The notes under the pieces are model-generated. The model had not been told where the DNA came from. It saw only the letters and a list, made by a program, of their open reading frames with translations, and made no database searches. DNA of 64,000 nt from Primorskyibacter flagellatus (GTDB lineage: Bacteria; Pseudomonadota; Alphaproteobacteria; Rhodobacterales; Rhodobacteraceae), in NCBI RefSeq assembly GCF_014638275.1, contig NZ_BMFJ01000002.1, positions 186,001-250,000 of the forward strand, written 5' to 3'. Both the position numbers and the translations under genes were made by a program. Positions 37,363 through 46,857 of this stretch are shown here, piece by piece. Each line of letters starts with the position of its first letter. Within the stretch, counting starts at the first letter, position 1.

Positions 37363-40300
37363 ATGGCGCGCGTCCCCTCCGCTTCCCTGCCTGGCTCGGG
37401 CGGCATCCTGTCCTATTTCACCCGCCACCGCACCGCCGCCAACCTGCTGCTGGTGGTGCTGCTGGCCATCGGCATCGCCTCTGTCCCCCGGATGCGGGCG
37501 CAGTTCTTTCCCGACACCATCGTCGATTCCATCACCGTCTCCGTCGCCTGGGACGGCGCGGGGGCGGAGGACATCGACGCCGGGATCGTGCAGATCATGG
37601 AGCCCGCCCTGCTGGCGGTGGAGGGGGTCGAGAGCACCGAAAGCGCCTCCCGCGAGGGGCGGGCCACGATCGAGCTGGAGTTCGAGCCGGGCTGGGACAT
37701 GACCCGCGCGGGCGACGACGTCCAGACCGCCGTCGAATCCGTCACCACCCTGCCCGATGAGGCCGAGGACCCCGTGATCCGCCGCGGCGGCTGGCGGGAC
37801 CGGGTGACCGACGTGGTGATCTCCGGCCCCGTCTCCCCCGACCAGCTGGGGCGCTTTGCCGACGAATTCGTCACCCGCCTCTTCGCGGAGGGCGTCACCC
37901 GCTCGACCATCTCCGGCGTCGCCGCGCCGCAGACTGTGGTGGAGGTCACCTCCGTCAGCCTCATGGCCCACGATGTCACCATGGCGGAAATCGCCACCGC
38001 CATCGCCGCCGAGGTCGACGCCGATCCGGCGGGCAGCGTGACCGGCGCGAATGCCCGCGTGCGCACCGGGGTCGAGAAACGCTCCGCCGACCAGATCGCG
38101 GGCATCGTGCTGCGGGCCAACGACGACGGATCCGCCCTGACCGTGGGCGACGTGGCGACCATCCGGGTCGAGGGCGCGGACCGCCTGACCGGCTATTTCG
38201 TCGGCGACAACGCGGCGATCTCCGTCCGCGTCGACCGCTCTGACACCGGCGACGCGATCAGGATCCAGCATCAGGTCGAAGAGGTCGCCACGGCGATGCA
38301 GCCGACGCTGCCCGAGGGGTCCTCCATCGACCTGATCCGCACCCGCGCGGACGAGATCACGGACCGGCTCGACATACTGCTCGACAACGGGCTCATGGGG
38401 CTGGCGCTGGTCGTGGTGCTGCTGTTTCTTTTCCTGAACGCCCGCACCGCGCTCTGGGTCGCTGCCGGGATCCCGGTGTCGATGCTGACCGCCATCGCGC
38501 TGATGTACATGTTCGGCATCACGCTGAACATGATTTCCCTCTTCGCGCTAATCATCACCACCGGCATCGTGGTCGACGACGCCATCGTGGTCGGCGAACA
38601 TGCCGACGCCCGCGCCCGCCACTTCGGCGAAGACCCGGTAACCGCGTCGGAAACCGCCGCGCGCCGCATGGCGCTGCCGGTCTTCTCCGCCACGCTTACC
38701 ACCGTCATCGCCTTCTTCGGCCTGACCGCCATCGGCGGGCGGTTCGGCGACATGATCGCCGACATTCCCTTCACGGTGATCGTGGTTCTGCTCGCCTCGC
38801 TTGTCGAATGCTTCCTGATCCTGCCGCACCACATGTCACACGCCCTTGCCCATGCGGACCGGGACCACTGGTACGACTGGCCCTCCCGCCGCTTCAACGA
38901 GGGGTTCGACTGGGTCAACCGCACCCTCTTCCGCCGCTTCGTCGCGCTGGTCGTGCGCGCCCGCTACGTAGTGCTGGCCGCGGTGATGGTCGCGCTGGCC
39001 TCGCAGGCGGCGCTGCTGATCCGGGGCGACGTGCCCTGGCGTTTCTTCAACGCGCCCGAACAGCCCTCCATCTCCGGCAATTTCATGATGGCCGAGGGGG
39101 CGGAGCGCGCGGACACCATGGCCCAGCTTCGCCTGATGCAGCAGGCCGTCGATCAGGTCGGCGCAGAGTACGAGGCCGAATACGGCACCAACCCCGTCAG
39201 CTTTGCCATGGCGCAGATCGGCGGCAACACCGGGCGCGGCCTGTCCGGCGCGGACAGCAAGGACGAGGACCTGCTTGGCGGGATCGCCATCGAACTGATC
39301 GACCCCGACGACCGCCCCTATTCCAGCTTCACCTTCCTCGCCTCGCTTCAGGAGGCCGTGCAGAGCCACCCCCTGCTAGAAGAGCTCAGCTTCCGCGGCT
39401 GGCGCTCCGGCCCCGGCGGCGACGCGCTGGACGTGCAATTCTACGGCGCCTCCTCGGATGCGCTGAAATCGGCGAGCGAGGCACTGAAGCAGGCGCTTGC
39501 CGCCTACCCCGAGGTGTCGGCGGTGGAGGACAACCTCGCCTATGACAAGGAGGAACTGATCCTCGACCTCACCCCGCAGGGGCAGGCGCTTGGCCTCACC
39601 ATCGACGACCTTGGCCGGGTGCTGCGCAACCGCCTGAACGGGATCGAGGCCGCGACCTATCCCGACGGTCCCCGCTCTGCCGCCATCCGCGTCGAACTGC
39701 CCTTGGGCGAACTGACCGCCGACTTCCTCGACCGGACGCTGCTGCGCACGCCTTCGGGCACCTATGTCCCGCTGGCCGACGTGGTGAAGGTCGACCGGCG
39801 CACCGGTTTCTCGACCATCCGGCGCGAGAACGGGCTGCGACTGATCTCCGTCAACGGCGACATTTCCGAAGACGACCCCGCCCGCGCGGCCGAGATCAAC
39901 CGCGCCCTCGCAGAAGAGATCCTGCCCGCCATCGCCAGCGAACAGCAGGTCGAATGGCGCCTGTCGGGCCTGTCGGAACAGGAGGACGAATTCCTCGCCG
40001 ACGCCCGCACCGGCCTGATCCTCGTGCTTCTGGGCATCTACCTCACCCTCGCCTGGGTCTTTTCCAGCTGGACGCGGCCGATGGTCGTCATGGCGATCAT
40101 CCCCTTTGGGCTCGTCGGCACGGTCTACGGGCATTTCGCCTGGGACGTGCCGATGTCGATGTTCACGGTGGTCGGCCTGCTTGGCATGACCGGGATCATC
40201 ATCAACGACTCCATCGTTCTGGTGACGACCATCGACGAACACGCCGAACAGCGCGGCCTGATCCCGGCGATCATCGACGGCACGGCGGACCGGCTGCGTC

Positions 40301-40761
40301 CCGTACTGCTGACCACCCTCACCACCGTGCTGGGCCTTGCGCCGCTGCTCTACGAAAGCTCCTCCCAGGCGCAGTTCCTGCGGCCCACGGTCATCACGCT
40401 GGTCTACGGGCTGGGCTTCGGCATGGTGCTGGTACTGCTGATCGTGCCCGCGCTGATGGCCCTGCAGGACGATGTCGCCCGGCAGGTCCGGTCGTGGAAA
40501 CGCGCGCTGCGTACCCGCCGGGCGCGGGGCCTGCGGGGTGTCACGCTGGCGGCGACGGGGCTGGTGCTGGGCTGGGCGGCGGTGACGCTTGGATGGGCGG
40601 CCTTGGCGGGCGCGCTGCCGGGGCCGCTGGCGGCGATGTTGCCCGGAACGGCCGCGATGCCGTCGGCGCTGGCGCTGTTCCTCGGCGGGGCGGCGGCGAT
40701 CCTGCTGGTTGTCTACGCGGTGGCGGCAGGGGCCATGGGGATGCGGCGGCGCACTGCGTGA
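37363..40761 (+). CDS. RND efflux permease (AcrB/HAE1-type)
   Basis: A 1132-residue proton-driven efflux pump. The first hydrophobic segment, two large periplasmic loops and the RND helix with TGIVVDDAIVVGEHADAR (charged relay in TM4) are visible, as is a second-half GIIINDSIVLV. The usual AcrB length is about 1040; the C-terminus here has about 70 extra residues with two further hydrophobic segments. Drug or metabolite substrates cannot be assigned; the family includes both. It is paired with the adaptor gene just upstream. Confidence 0.9.
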   Translation: MARVPSASLPGSGGILSYFTRHRTAANLLLVVLLAIGIASVPRMRAQFFPDTIVDSITVSVAWDGAGAEDIDAGIVQIMEPALLAVEGVESTESASREGRATIELEFEPGWDMTRAGDDVQTAVESVTTLPDEAEDPVIRRGGWRDRVTDVVISGPVSPDQLGRFADEFVTRLFAEGVTRSTISGVAAPQTVVEVTSVSLMAHDVTMAEIATAIAAEVDADPAGSVTGANARVRTGVEKRSADQIAGIVLRANDDGSALTVGDVATIRVEGADRLTGYFVGDNAAISVRVDRSDTGDAIRIQHQVEEVATAMQPTLPEGSSIDLIRTRADEITDRLDILLDNGLMGLALVVVLLFLFLNARTALWVAAGIPVSMLTAIALMYMFGITLNMISLFALIITTGIVVDDAIVVGEHADARARHFGEDPVTASETAARRMALPVFSATLTTVIAFFGLTAIGGRFGDMIADIPFTVIVVLLASLVECFLILPHHMSHALAHADRDHWYDWPSRRFNEGFDWVNRTLFRRFVALVVRARYVVLAAVMVALASQAALLIRGDVPWRFFNAPEQPSISGNFMMAEGAERADTMAQLRLMQQAVDQVGAEYEAEYGTNPVSFAMAQIGGNTGRGLSGADSKDEDLLGGIAIELIDPDDRPYSSFTFLASLQEAVQSHPLLEELSFRGWRSGPGGDALDVQFYGASSDALKSASEALKQALAAYPEVSAVEDNLAYDKEELILDLTPQGQALGLTIDDLGRVLRNRLNGIEAATYPDGPRSAAIRVELPLGELTADFLDRTLLRTPSGTYVPLADVVKVDRRTGFSTIRRENGLRLISVNGDISEDDPARAAEINRALAEEILPAIASEQQVEWRLSGLSEQEDEFLADARTGLILVLLGIYLTLAWVFSSWTRPMVVMAIIPFGLVGTVYGHFAWDVPMSMFTVVGLLGMTGIIINDSIVLVTTIDEHAEQRGLIPAIIDGTADRLRPVLLTTLTTVLGLAPLLYESSSQAQFLRPTVITLVYGLGFGMVLVLLIVPALMALQDDVARQVRSWKRALRTRRARGLRGVTLAATGLVLGWAAVTLGWAALAGALPGPLAAMLPGTAAMPSALALFLGGAAAILLVVYAVAAGAMGMRRRTA

Positions 40762-40812
40762 TACGGAACGGGCAAGGCCGGGGCGGTCGGGCGTCCGCGA
40801 CCCGCAGGCCCC

Positions 40813-41610
40813 CTACCCCGCCGGACACCCCCTGATGTCCACCGCCCGGCTGCCGCCCAGAACCGTCAGCCGCAGCGCGGACCGGTCGAGCATCAGCACA
40901 CCGCCACGCATCGCCTGCAGTTCCGTCTCTGCGATCAGCCGGGGACCTTCGCGGCGGGTCTCGCTCTCCGACACCCAGACCGAGGGGTCGGCGGTCTCAA
41001 CGACCACAACCTCCGCCCCGCCAAGCGCGGGCATCTCGATCTCCGTCCGCAGCCGCACCTTCCGGCCATCCGGCTGAACCGAACAGCTCACCCGGCGTAC
41101 CCCGGCCTCCGCCCCGGAATAGGGACGGTCGGCCATTGCGGCGGCAATCGCCGGAACCGGGCGCGTGCTGTCGGGCAGGCGCAGGTCCTGCAGGTCCACC
41201 ACCAGCGGCACGCAGATGTCCGAACAGATCCCCATCTGGAGCGATCCGTCCAGATGCACCGGCCCCTGCGCCCCCGGCTCGATCCGGAGCGGCAGGACAA
41301 GATGTTTCGAATAGCCGATGGAGCGCATGCCGTTCTGCCAGAACACCTCCGGGCGCGGCCACACGACCTGCACCGCGCGCACGTTGTCCGACCCCGCCCA
41401 GGAGAAGACCGGAGGCACCCCGGCATCCCCCGGCGCGCGCCAGTAGGTCTTCCAGCCCTCGGCCAGCGTGACCTCGATTGCGGCCATGTGCGCCCCGTCG
41501 GGCAGCTGCCAGCCCGGCAGCAGCCGGACCGAGACATTGTCGGCATAGGGGTTCGCCGCGAGGGGCGCGGCAAAAAGCGACAGCAGGGCGGAAAGGAGCA
41601 GCGATTTCAT
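40813..41610 (-). CDS. DsbD N-terminal-domain-like periplasmic protein
   Basis: A 265-residue protein with a signal peptide (about residues 1-18). The body resembles the periplasmic DsbD/ScsB N-terminal domain: the segment EVFWQNGMRSIGYSKHLVLP followed by QMGICSDICVPL, where two Cys four residues apart would be the redox pair. There is no membrane channel or thioredoxin domain, so it is a stand-alone version. A partner is not in view. A GGAG site precedes the ATG. Confidence 0.78.
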   Translation of the reverse strand: MKSLLLSALLSLFAAPLAANPYADNVSVRLLPGWQLPDGAHMAAIEVTLAEGWKTYWRAPGDAGVPPVFSWAGSDNVRAVQVVWPRPEVFWQNGMRSIGYSKHLVLPLRIEPGAQGPVHLDGSLQMGICSDICVPLVVDLQDLRLPDSTRPVPAIAAAMADRPYSGAEAGVRRVSCSVQPDGRKVRLRTEIEMPALGGAEVVVVETADPSVWVSESETRREGPRLIAETELQAMRGGVLMLDRSALRLTVLGGSRAVDIRGCPAG

Positions 41611-41756
41611 GGCCTGAACTCTTGCCGAAGGGCGGGTTGCCTGCCAACTCACATTGCCGCCAATCGCGAAACTGTGTGCCGGAGCGTTGAAACCGGGTGA
41701 CAATGCGCTCAAGTTGAAGGGGACACCCTACCCGTTCCCAAAGCAGGCGACACCCT

Positions 41757-42323
41757 TTGAAAGCCACGACCAACATTGCCGGAAAGGTCCTGATCGCCAT
41801 GCCCGACATGGACGACGCGCGCTTTGACCGCAGCGTCATCCTGCTGTGCGCCCATTCCGAGGACGGCGCCATGGGCCTGCGCATCAACCTCCCGACAGAG
41901 GATGTCGCGCTTTCCGACCTGGCGCAGCAGCTTGACCTCGACCGCGTGCCCGATTTCCACGACCGCCCCGTGCATTCCGGCGGCCCGGTGGAACAGGAAC
42001 GCGGCTTCGTCCTGCACACCGCGGACTATGCCAGCGCCATATCCACACTCGCCGTAACGCCCGAGATCGGCATGACCGGCACGCTGGACGTGATCGAGGA
42101 CCTCGTCGACGGCTCCGGACCGGAAACCGCGCTGATCTGTCTCGGCTACTGTGGCTGGGGTCCTGGCCAGCTGGAGGGCGAGATCGCGCAGAACGCCTGG
42201 CTGGTCGGGGATGCGCCGAAGAAACTGGTGTTCGGCACGCCGGATGCGCGGAAATGGGAAACCGCACTGGCGATTTCCAAGGTCTCCCCGCTCAACCTCT
42301 CCACCACCGCCGGCCACGCCTGA
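41757..42323 (+). CDS. yqgE: YqgE/AlgH family protein
   Basis: A 188-residue DUF179 protein of unknown biochemical role. Recognisable segments are GKVLIAMPDMDDARFDRSVI, the HSGGPVEQERGFVLH block, GYCGWGPGQLEGE and the NAWL segment. The start is TTG at 41757, giving the normal length before the AMPDMDD motif; no ATG gives the full N-terminus. It ends 3 bp before the convergent Sua5 gene. Confidence 0.9.
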   Translation: MKATTNIAGKVLIAMPDMDDARFDRSVILLCAHSEDGAMGLRINLPTEDVALSDLAQQLDLDRVPDFHDRPVHSGGPVEQERGFVLHTADYASAISTLAVTPEIGMTGTLDVIEDLVDGSGPETALICLGYCGWGPGQLEGEIAQNAWLVGDAPKKLVFGTPDARKWETALAISKVSPLNLSTTAGHA

Positions 42324-42326
42324 GCG

Positions 42327-43265
42327 TCAGCGCGGCGCCGCCGCCCGTCTGAGCCGGTCGTTGATCGCGACACCCAGTCCCTCCTCGGGCACCGGGGCGA
42401 CGGCGATGCGGTCCGCGCCCATGGCGTCGAGCGCGTGGAAATGCCGGAACAGGTTCGCCGCCGCCTCTGCCAGATCGCCTGACGCGGAGAGGGTCAGGTC
42501 CCCGCCGACGGCACCGAAGCCGACCATGACTTCGCCGGGCTCCGGCGCCGTCGCCTCCAGCCGCACCCGTCCTTTCGGCGCGTAATGACTGACCAACTGA
42601 CCCGGAGCGTCAATCTGGTCATTTTCACCCCGCCGCTCCGGCACCGCGCCAAGCACCCCGGCCAGGGCCTCGGCGGTCACGCCGCCGTCCCGCAGGATCA
42701 CCGCCCGCTCCTCGCGGAACCCGACGATGGTGCTTTCCACCCCGACCGTGCAGTCCCCGCCGTCTAGCACTGCGCCGATCCGCCCCGACAGCCCCGCCAT
42801 CACATGCGCCGCCGCCGTCGGGCTAACACGGCCGGAGGGGTTCGCAGAGGGCGCGGCCAGCCCGCCCCCGAACGCCGCCAGCAGGGCCCGCGCCACCGGA
42901 TGCGCCGGCACCCGCACCGCCAGCGTCGTCAGCCCCGCCGTCACCAGCGGCGACACCGGTGAGCCCGCCTTGAGAGGCAGCACCATGGTCAGCGGTCCCG
43001 GCCAGAATGCGGTTGCCAAGGCCCGCGCGGCCCCGGACATCACGACCAATTGCTCTGCCGCCGCGAGGTCCGGCACATGCACGATCAGGGGGTTGAAGCT
43101 GGGTCGCCCCTTGGCCGCATAGATCGCCGCCACCGCCCGGTCGTCGGCGGCATCGCCCGCCAGCCCGTAGACCGTTTCCGTCGGCATCCCGACCAGCCCG
43201 CCCGCGCCAAGCAGCAGCGCCGCCCGCGCGACGCCGTCCGCATCGGGCATCAAAAGCTCTGTCAT
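42327..43265 (-). CDS. L-threonylcarbamoyladenylate synthase (Sua5 type)
   Basis: Makes threonylcarbamoyl-AMP for tRNA t6A. The YrdC domain has PTETVYGLAGDA and the KGRPSFNPLIVHV motif with its basic residues, then SANPSGRVSPT. A C-terminal Sua5 domain is joined by a linker containing SHYAPKGRV, so this is the long Sua5 form (312 residues) rather than short TsaC. The frame stays open for 1.8 kb further upstream; those residues are the shadow of the acyl-CoA dehydrogenase. Confidence 0.92.
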   Translation of the reverse strand: MTELLMPDADGVARAALLLGAGGLVGMPTETVYGLAGDAADDRAVAAIYAAKGRPSFNPLIVHVPDLAAAEQLVVMSGAARALATAFWPGPLTMVLPLKAGSPVSPLVTAGLTTLAVRVPAHPVARALLAAFGGGLAAPSANPSGRVSPTAAAHVMAGLSGRIGAVLDGGDCTVGVESTIVGFREERAVILRDGGVTAEALAGVLGAVPERRGENDQIDAPGQLVSHYAPKGRVRLEATAPEPGEVMVGFGAVGGDLTLSASGDLAEAAANLFRHFHALDAMGADRIAVAPVPEEGLGVAINDRLRRAAAPR

Positions 43266-43397
43266 ACCGGGCCTTTCCGTGACGCCGCGTAGGGGCTTGC
43301 GGCAAGTCCGGGGTTGTCTAGCCTTCCCCGCCAAAGACGTGCATAGAAGACGCGGCGCAGCTTGCCAAGCGACCCGCCGACCGAGGAGGAAGCCCAA

Positions 43398-45122
43398 ATG
43401 CCCTATCGTTCCCCCGTTGCCGAGTACAAGTTCGTTCTGGAAAACATCGTCGGGTTTGACGACGTCGCCGCCACCGAGCGGTTTGCAGAAGCCACCCCCG
43501 ACACGGTGGACGCGATCCTGACCGAGGTCGGGCGCATGGCGGACGAAAAGCTCGCCCCGCTGAACCGCAACGGCGACCTCTACCCTGCCGTTCTGGAAAA
43601 CGGCGTGGTGCGGACCTCCAAGGGGTTCGCCGAGGGTTACGCGGCGATTGCCGAGGGCGGCTGGAACGGTCTGTCGGCCCCGGTGGAACACGGCGGCATG
43701 GGCCTGCCGCTGACGCTGACCTGCGCGATGAACGACATCTTTTCCGGGTCCTGCATGGCGCTTGGCCTGAACCCACTGCTGACCCAGGGCCAGATCGAGG
43801 CGCTGGATCACCACGCGCCCGACTGGATGAAGGACCTCTACATGCCCCGACTGATCTCGGGCGAGTGGACCGGCACGATGAACCTGACCGAACCGCAGGC
43901 CGGATCGGACGTGGGCGCGCTGTCCACCAAGGCGGTGCCGAACGGCGACGGAACCTATGCCATCACCGGCCAGAAGATCTACATCTCCTGGGGCGACCAC
44001 GATTTCGGCGGCAACATCTGTCACGCCGTTCTTGCCCGCCTGCCGGACGCCGCACCGGGGACCAAGGGCATCAGCCTGTTCATGGTGCCGAAGTTCCTGC
44101 CCAAGGAGGACGGATCGCTTGGAGAACCCAACTCGCTCCGCGTCGTGTCCCTGGAACACAAGATGGGCATCCACGGCTCCCCGACCTGCGTGATGGAATA
44201 CGCGGGCGCGACCGGCTGGATGATCGGCAAGGACCATGGTGGCATGGCGGCCATGTTCACCATGATGAACAACGCCCGCCTTGCGGTCGGCATGCAGGGC
44301 ATCGGCATTGCCGAGGGCGCGCTGCAGCATGCACAGGCCTACGCTCTGGAGCGCAAGCAGGGCCGCACCCCGCTGGAGGGCAAGGGCGGCAGTGGCACCA
44401 TCGCCGATTTCGCCGACGTGCGCCGGATGCTGGCGACGATGAAGGCCGACACCTTCGCCGCCCGTGCAATCGCGCTGGCCTGCGGCGTCGCGCTCGACAT
44501 GGCCGCCGCCACGGGGGACAAGGGCTGGCAGGCCCGCGCCGCCTTCCTGACCCCGATCGCCAAGACCTTCGGCACCGAAACGGGGATCACCGTCTCCGAA
44601 CTGGGCGTGCAGATCCACGGCGGCATGGGCTTCATCGAGGAAACGGGCGCCGCCCAGTATTCCCGAGACGTCCGCGTCACCGCGATCTACGAAGGCACCA
44701 ACGGCATCCAGGCGATGGACATGGTCGCCCGCAAGATGATGGACGGCGGAGAGATGGCCAATACCCTCATCGACGAGATCGAGAGCTTTGCCGAAACCGC
44801 CCGCGCCAGCCTGCCCGAGCTTGGCGGCGCGGTCTGGGAGGCGGCGGAGACCCTGCGCGAAGCGACCGAATGGATGACCGGACAGGGCGACCTGAACGAC
44901 CGGTTCGCCGGCGCCGTGCCCTATCTCATGGGATTCGCCCGCGTGCTTGGCGCCCACTACCATCTGCGCGCCGCCATGGCCGAAGGCGGTGACGGCCCGC
45001 GCACCCGGCTCGCGCGGTTCTACATCGACCGTCTTCTGCCGGAGCATGTCGGCCACCTGGCCCATGCCACATGCGGATCCGCCGATCTCTACGCCTTCAC
45101 GACCGAGGACCTGACCGCATGA
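43398..45122 (+). CDS. long acyl-CoA dehydrogenase (DmdC-like)
   Basis: FAD-dependent acyl-CoA dehydrogenase of 574 residues. It has the extra N-terminal segment (begins MPYRSPVAEYKFVLEN) and C-terminal domain of the subgroup that includes DmdC, the 3-methylmercaptopropionyl-CoA dehydrogenase of DMSP degradation. The catalytic-Glu region reads RVTAIYEGTNGIQ, and MNLTEPQAGSD binds FAD. Roseobacters hold many paralogues, so DMSP activity is a guess. The ATG at 43398 has a GGAGGA site. Its stop overlaps the MBL-fold gene (ATGA). Confidence 0.88.
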   Translation: MPYRSPVAEYKFVLENIVGFDDVAATERFAEATPDTVDAILTEVGRMADEKLAPLNRNGDLYPAVLENGVVRTSKGFAEGYAAIAEGGWNGLSAPVEHGGMGLPLTLTCAMNDIFSGSCMALGLNPLLTQGQIEALDHHAPDWMKDLYMPRLISGEWTGTMNLTEPQAGSDVGALSTKAVPNGDGTYAITGQKIYISWGDHDFGGNICHAVLARLPDAAPGTKGISLFMVPKFLPKEDGSLGEPNSLRVVSLEHKMGIHGSPTCVMEYAGATGWMIGKDHGGMAAMFTMMNNARLAVGMQGIGIAEGALQHAQAYALERKQGRTPLEGKGGSGTIADFADVRRMLATMKADTFAARAIALACGVALDMAAATGDKGWQARAAFLTPIAKTFGTETGITVSELGVQIHGGMGFIEETGAAQYSRDVRVTAIYEGTNGIQAMDMVARKMMDGGEMANTLIDEIESFAETARASLPELGGAVWEAAETLREATEWMTGQGDLNDRFAGAVPYLMGFARVLGAHYHLRAAMAEGGDGPRTRLARFYIDRLLPEHVGHLAHATCGSADLYAFTTEDLTA

Positions 45123-46162
45123 GCAAGTCCGATCACGCCCCCCTGGCCTTCCCCTGGCCCGACGTCCCCGAACCGGGCGAGGCCGTGGAGATCGCGGAGG
45201 GCGTGCTCTGGCTGGCGATGCCGCTGGAATCGCCTCTCAAATGGATCAACGTGGTGGCACTGGACGACGGCGACGGCTGGACCGTCGTCGACACCGGTAC
45301 TTATTCCAAGAAGTCGGTCGGCTACTGGGATCTGAACCTGTCCGGCCCGCTGAAGGGCAAGCCGGTACGGCGGATCATCTCGACCCACCATCACCCCGAT
45401 CATGTCGGCCACGTCGGCTGGTTCATGATGAAGCACGGGGCGGAACACTGGGCGTCGCGCACCACCTACCTGCTGACCCGGATGCTGGTGATGGATGTGG
45501 AGGAACGCGCCTCCGAAGCCTCAATCCGCTACTGGCACCGGGCGGGCATGCCGGCGGACCGGATCGAACGCAAGACACTGGAGCGGCCCTTCAACTTCGC
45601 CGACATGGTGCACGAGGTCCCGACCGGCCATGTCCGGATCCGTCAGGGCGATGTGATCCGCGCGGGCGGGCGCGACTGGGACATCCACATGGGAAACGGC
45701 CACGCCCCGGAACATGTGACCATGTGGTCGCGTGACGACAACCTCGTCATCGCCGGCGACCAGGTCCTGCCCACAATCAGCCCGAACGTCGGCGTGCAGC
45801 CGGCGGAACCCGAGGCCGACCCTCTGGCCGAATGGCTGGAAGCCTGCGAACGGCTTTCGCCTCTTGCCCGCGAGGATCACGTCGTGATCGGCGGCCACAA
45901 GCTGCCCTTCACCGGCCTGCCCCGCCGCATGACCGACCTGATCGCGAACCACCACACCGCGCTGGAGCGGCTGATCGAACACATCCGCGAACCGAAGGTG
46001 GCGGTTGACTGCTTCTCTCCGCTCTTCAAGCGCGAGATCGTTGACGCGATCTACAACCTTGCGATGGTAGAGGCCTATGCCCACCTTCAGCACCTGCACA
46101 AGTCCGGGCGCGCCAGCCGCACCCTGCGCGAGGACGGTGCCTATCTCTGGCAGGCGACATGA
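45119..46162 (+). CDS. MBL-fold metallohydrolase
   Basis: A 347-residue metallo-beta-lactamase-fold hydrolase. The metal motif HHHPDH (H90, H92, D94, H95) is complete; later ligands appear in GNGHAPEH and IAGDQVLP, with a final His in VIGGH. A helical C-terminal region (about 260-345) is typical of thioesterase- or glyoxalase-like members. Coupling to the acyl-CoA dehydrogenase gene suggests it acts on a CoA or thioester intermediate, which is inference. Confidence 0.87.
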   Translation: MSKSDHAPLAFPWPDVPEPGEAVEIAEGVLWLAMPLESPLKWINVVALDDGDGWTVVDTGTYSKKSVGYWDLNLSGPLKGKPVRRIISTHHHPDHVGHVGWFMMKHGAEHWASRTTYLLTRMLVMDVEERASEASIRYWHRAGMPADRIERKTLERPFNFADMVHEVPTGHVRIRQGDVIRAGGRDWDIHMGNGHAPEHVTMWSRDDNLVIAGDQVLPTISPNVGVQPAEPEADPLAEWLEACERLSPLAREDHVVIGGHKLPFTGLPRRMTDLIANHHTALERLIEHIREPKVAVDCFSPLFKREIVDAIYNLAMVEAYAHLQHLHKSGRASRTLREDGAYLWQAT

Positions 46163-46623
46163 TGGACGACGACATCCGCACCAGCGCCGAGGCGCATGAG
46201 GACGACACCCTGCCCCGCCGCCGTCACGAGGCGCTGCGCGACTGCGCGGGTCTGCCCGACCGGGTGACGGAGAAACCGGCGAAGAAAAAAAGTCCCGCCG
46301 AATGGGCCTATGAACGCCTGATTCTCTACATCCAGTCCTTCGAGGAGGGGCTCGACGCCAACCACGAGGTCGCCATGGGGTTTGTCGGCGGAGAGGCGGG
46401 CACCCTACGGATCGAGGGCATGGGTTATTTCGACCCCGACATCGTGACCTTCTACGGCCAGGACGCGCAGGGGGCAAAGACGCAGCTGATCCAGCACGTC
46501 TCCCAGCTGTCCGTGACCCTGCGGGCCATGACCAAGGCAGAACCGGCGAAGGAGCCGAACCGCATCGGGTTCCGCCTGCGCCGCGATCTGGAAAAGTCGG
46601 CGGAGCCCGAGTCCGAGGCGTGA
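46159..46623 (+). CDS. DUF6173 family protein
   Basis: A 154-residue soluble protein of DUF6173. Its conserved part is SPAEWAYERLILYIQSFEEGLD, then MGYFDPDIVTFYG and TQLIQHVSQLSV. The N-terminal 40 residues are charged and variable. It overlaps the MBL-fold stop (ATGA). No function is known. Confidence 0.8.
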   Translation: MMDDDIRTSAEAHEDDTLPRRRHEALRDCAGLPDRVTEKPAKKKSPAEWAYERLILYIQSFEEGLDANHEVAMGFVGGEAGTLRIEGMGYFDPDIVTFYGQDAQGAKTQLIQHVSQLSVTLRAMTKAEPAKEPNRIGFRLRRDLEKSAEPESEA

Positions 46624-46679
46624 CAGCGCCGTCCGGATCCGGTAATCAGCCCCGGAACGATGTCTGAAGGATGAAGGCT

Positions 46680-46814
46680 ATGGCAGACCACAAGCACGGT
46701 GAAATGGACACGACGGTTCAGGAAAAGACCTTCGAGGGCTTCATCAAGGCCTCGACCTGGATTGCCGGCATCAGCATCGGCGCCCTGATCTTCATGGCCC
46801 TCTTCAACAGCTGA
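46680..46814 (+). CDS. aa3-type cytochrome c oxidase subunit IV
   Basis: A 44-residue protein: a short hydrophilic N-terminus (MADHKHGEMDTTVQEKTFEG) and one membrane helix, the pattern of the small bacterial aa3-oxidase subunit IV that packs against the catalytic core. A GAAGGA-like site precedes the ATG. The other oxidase genes are not nearby. Confidence 0.85.
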   Translation: MADHKHGEMDTTVQEKTFEGFIKASTWIAGISIGALIFMALFNS

Positions 46815-46857
46815 CCCGACCAACGGGCGCCGCTGGCCGCCCGGACAGGAGACGACG

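Noticed and set aside
42327..45065. Long minus-strand open frame of 912 codons across the acyl-CoA dehydrogenase
   Set aside because: Only the part up to 43265 resembles Sua5; the rest is the antisense shadow of a well-supported gene, as expected with strong GC bias.
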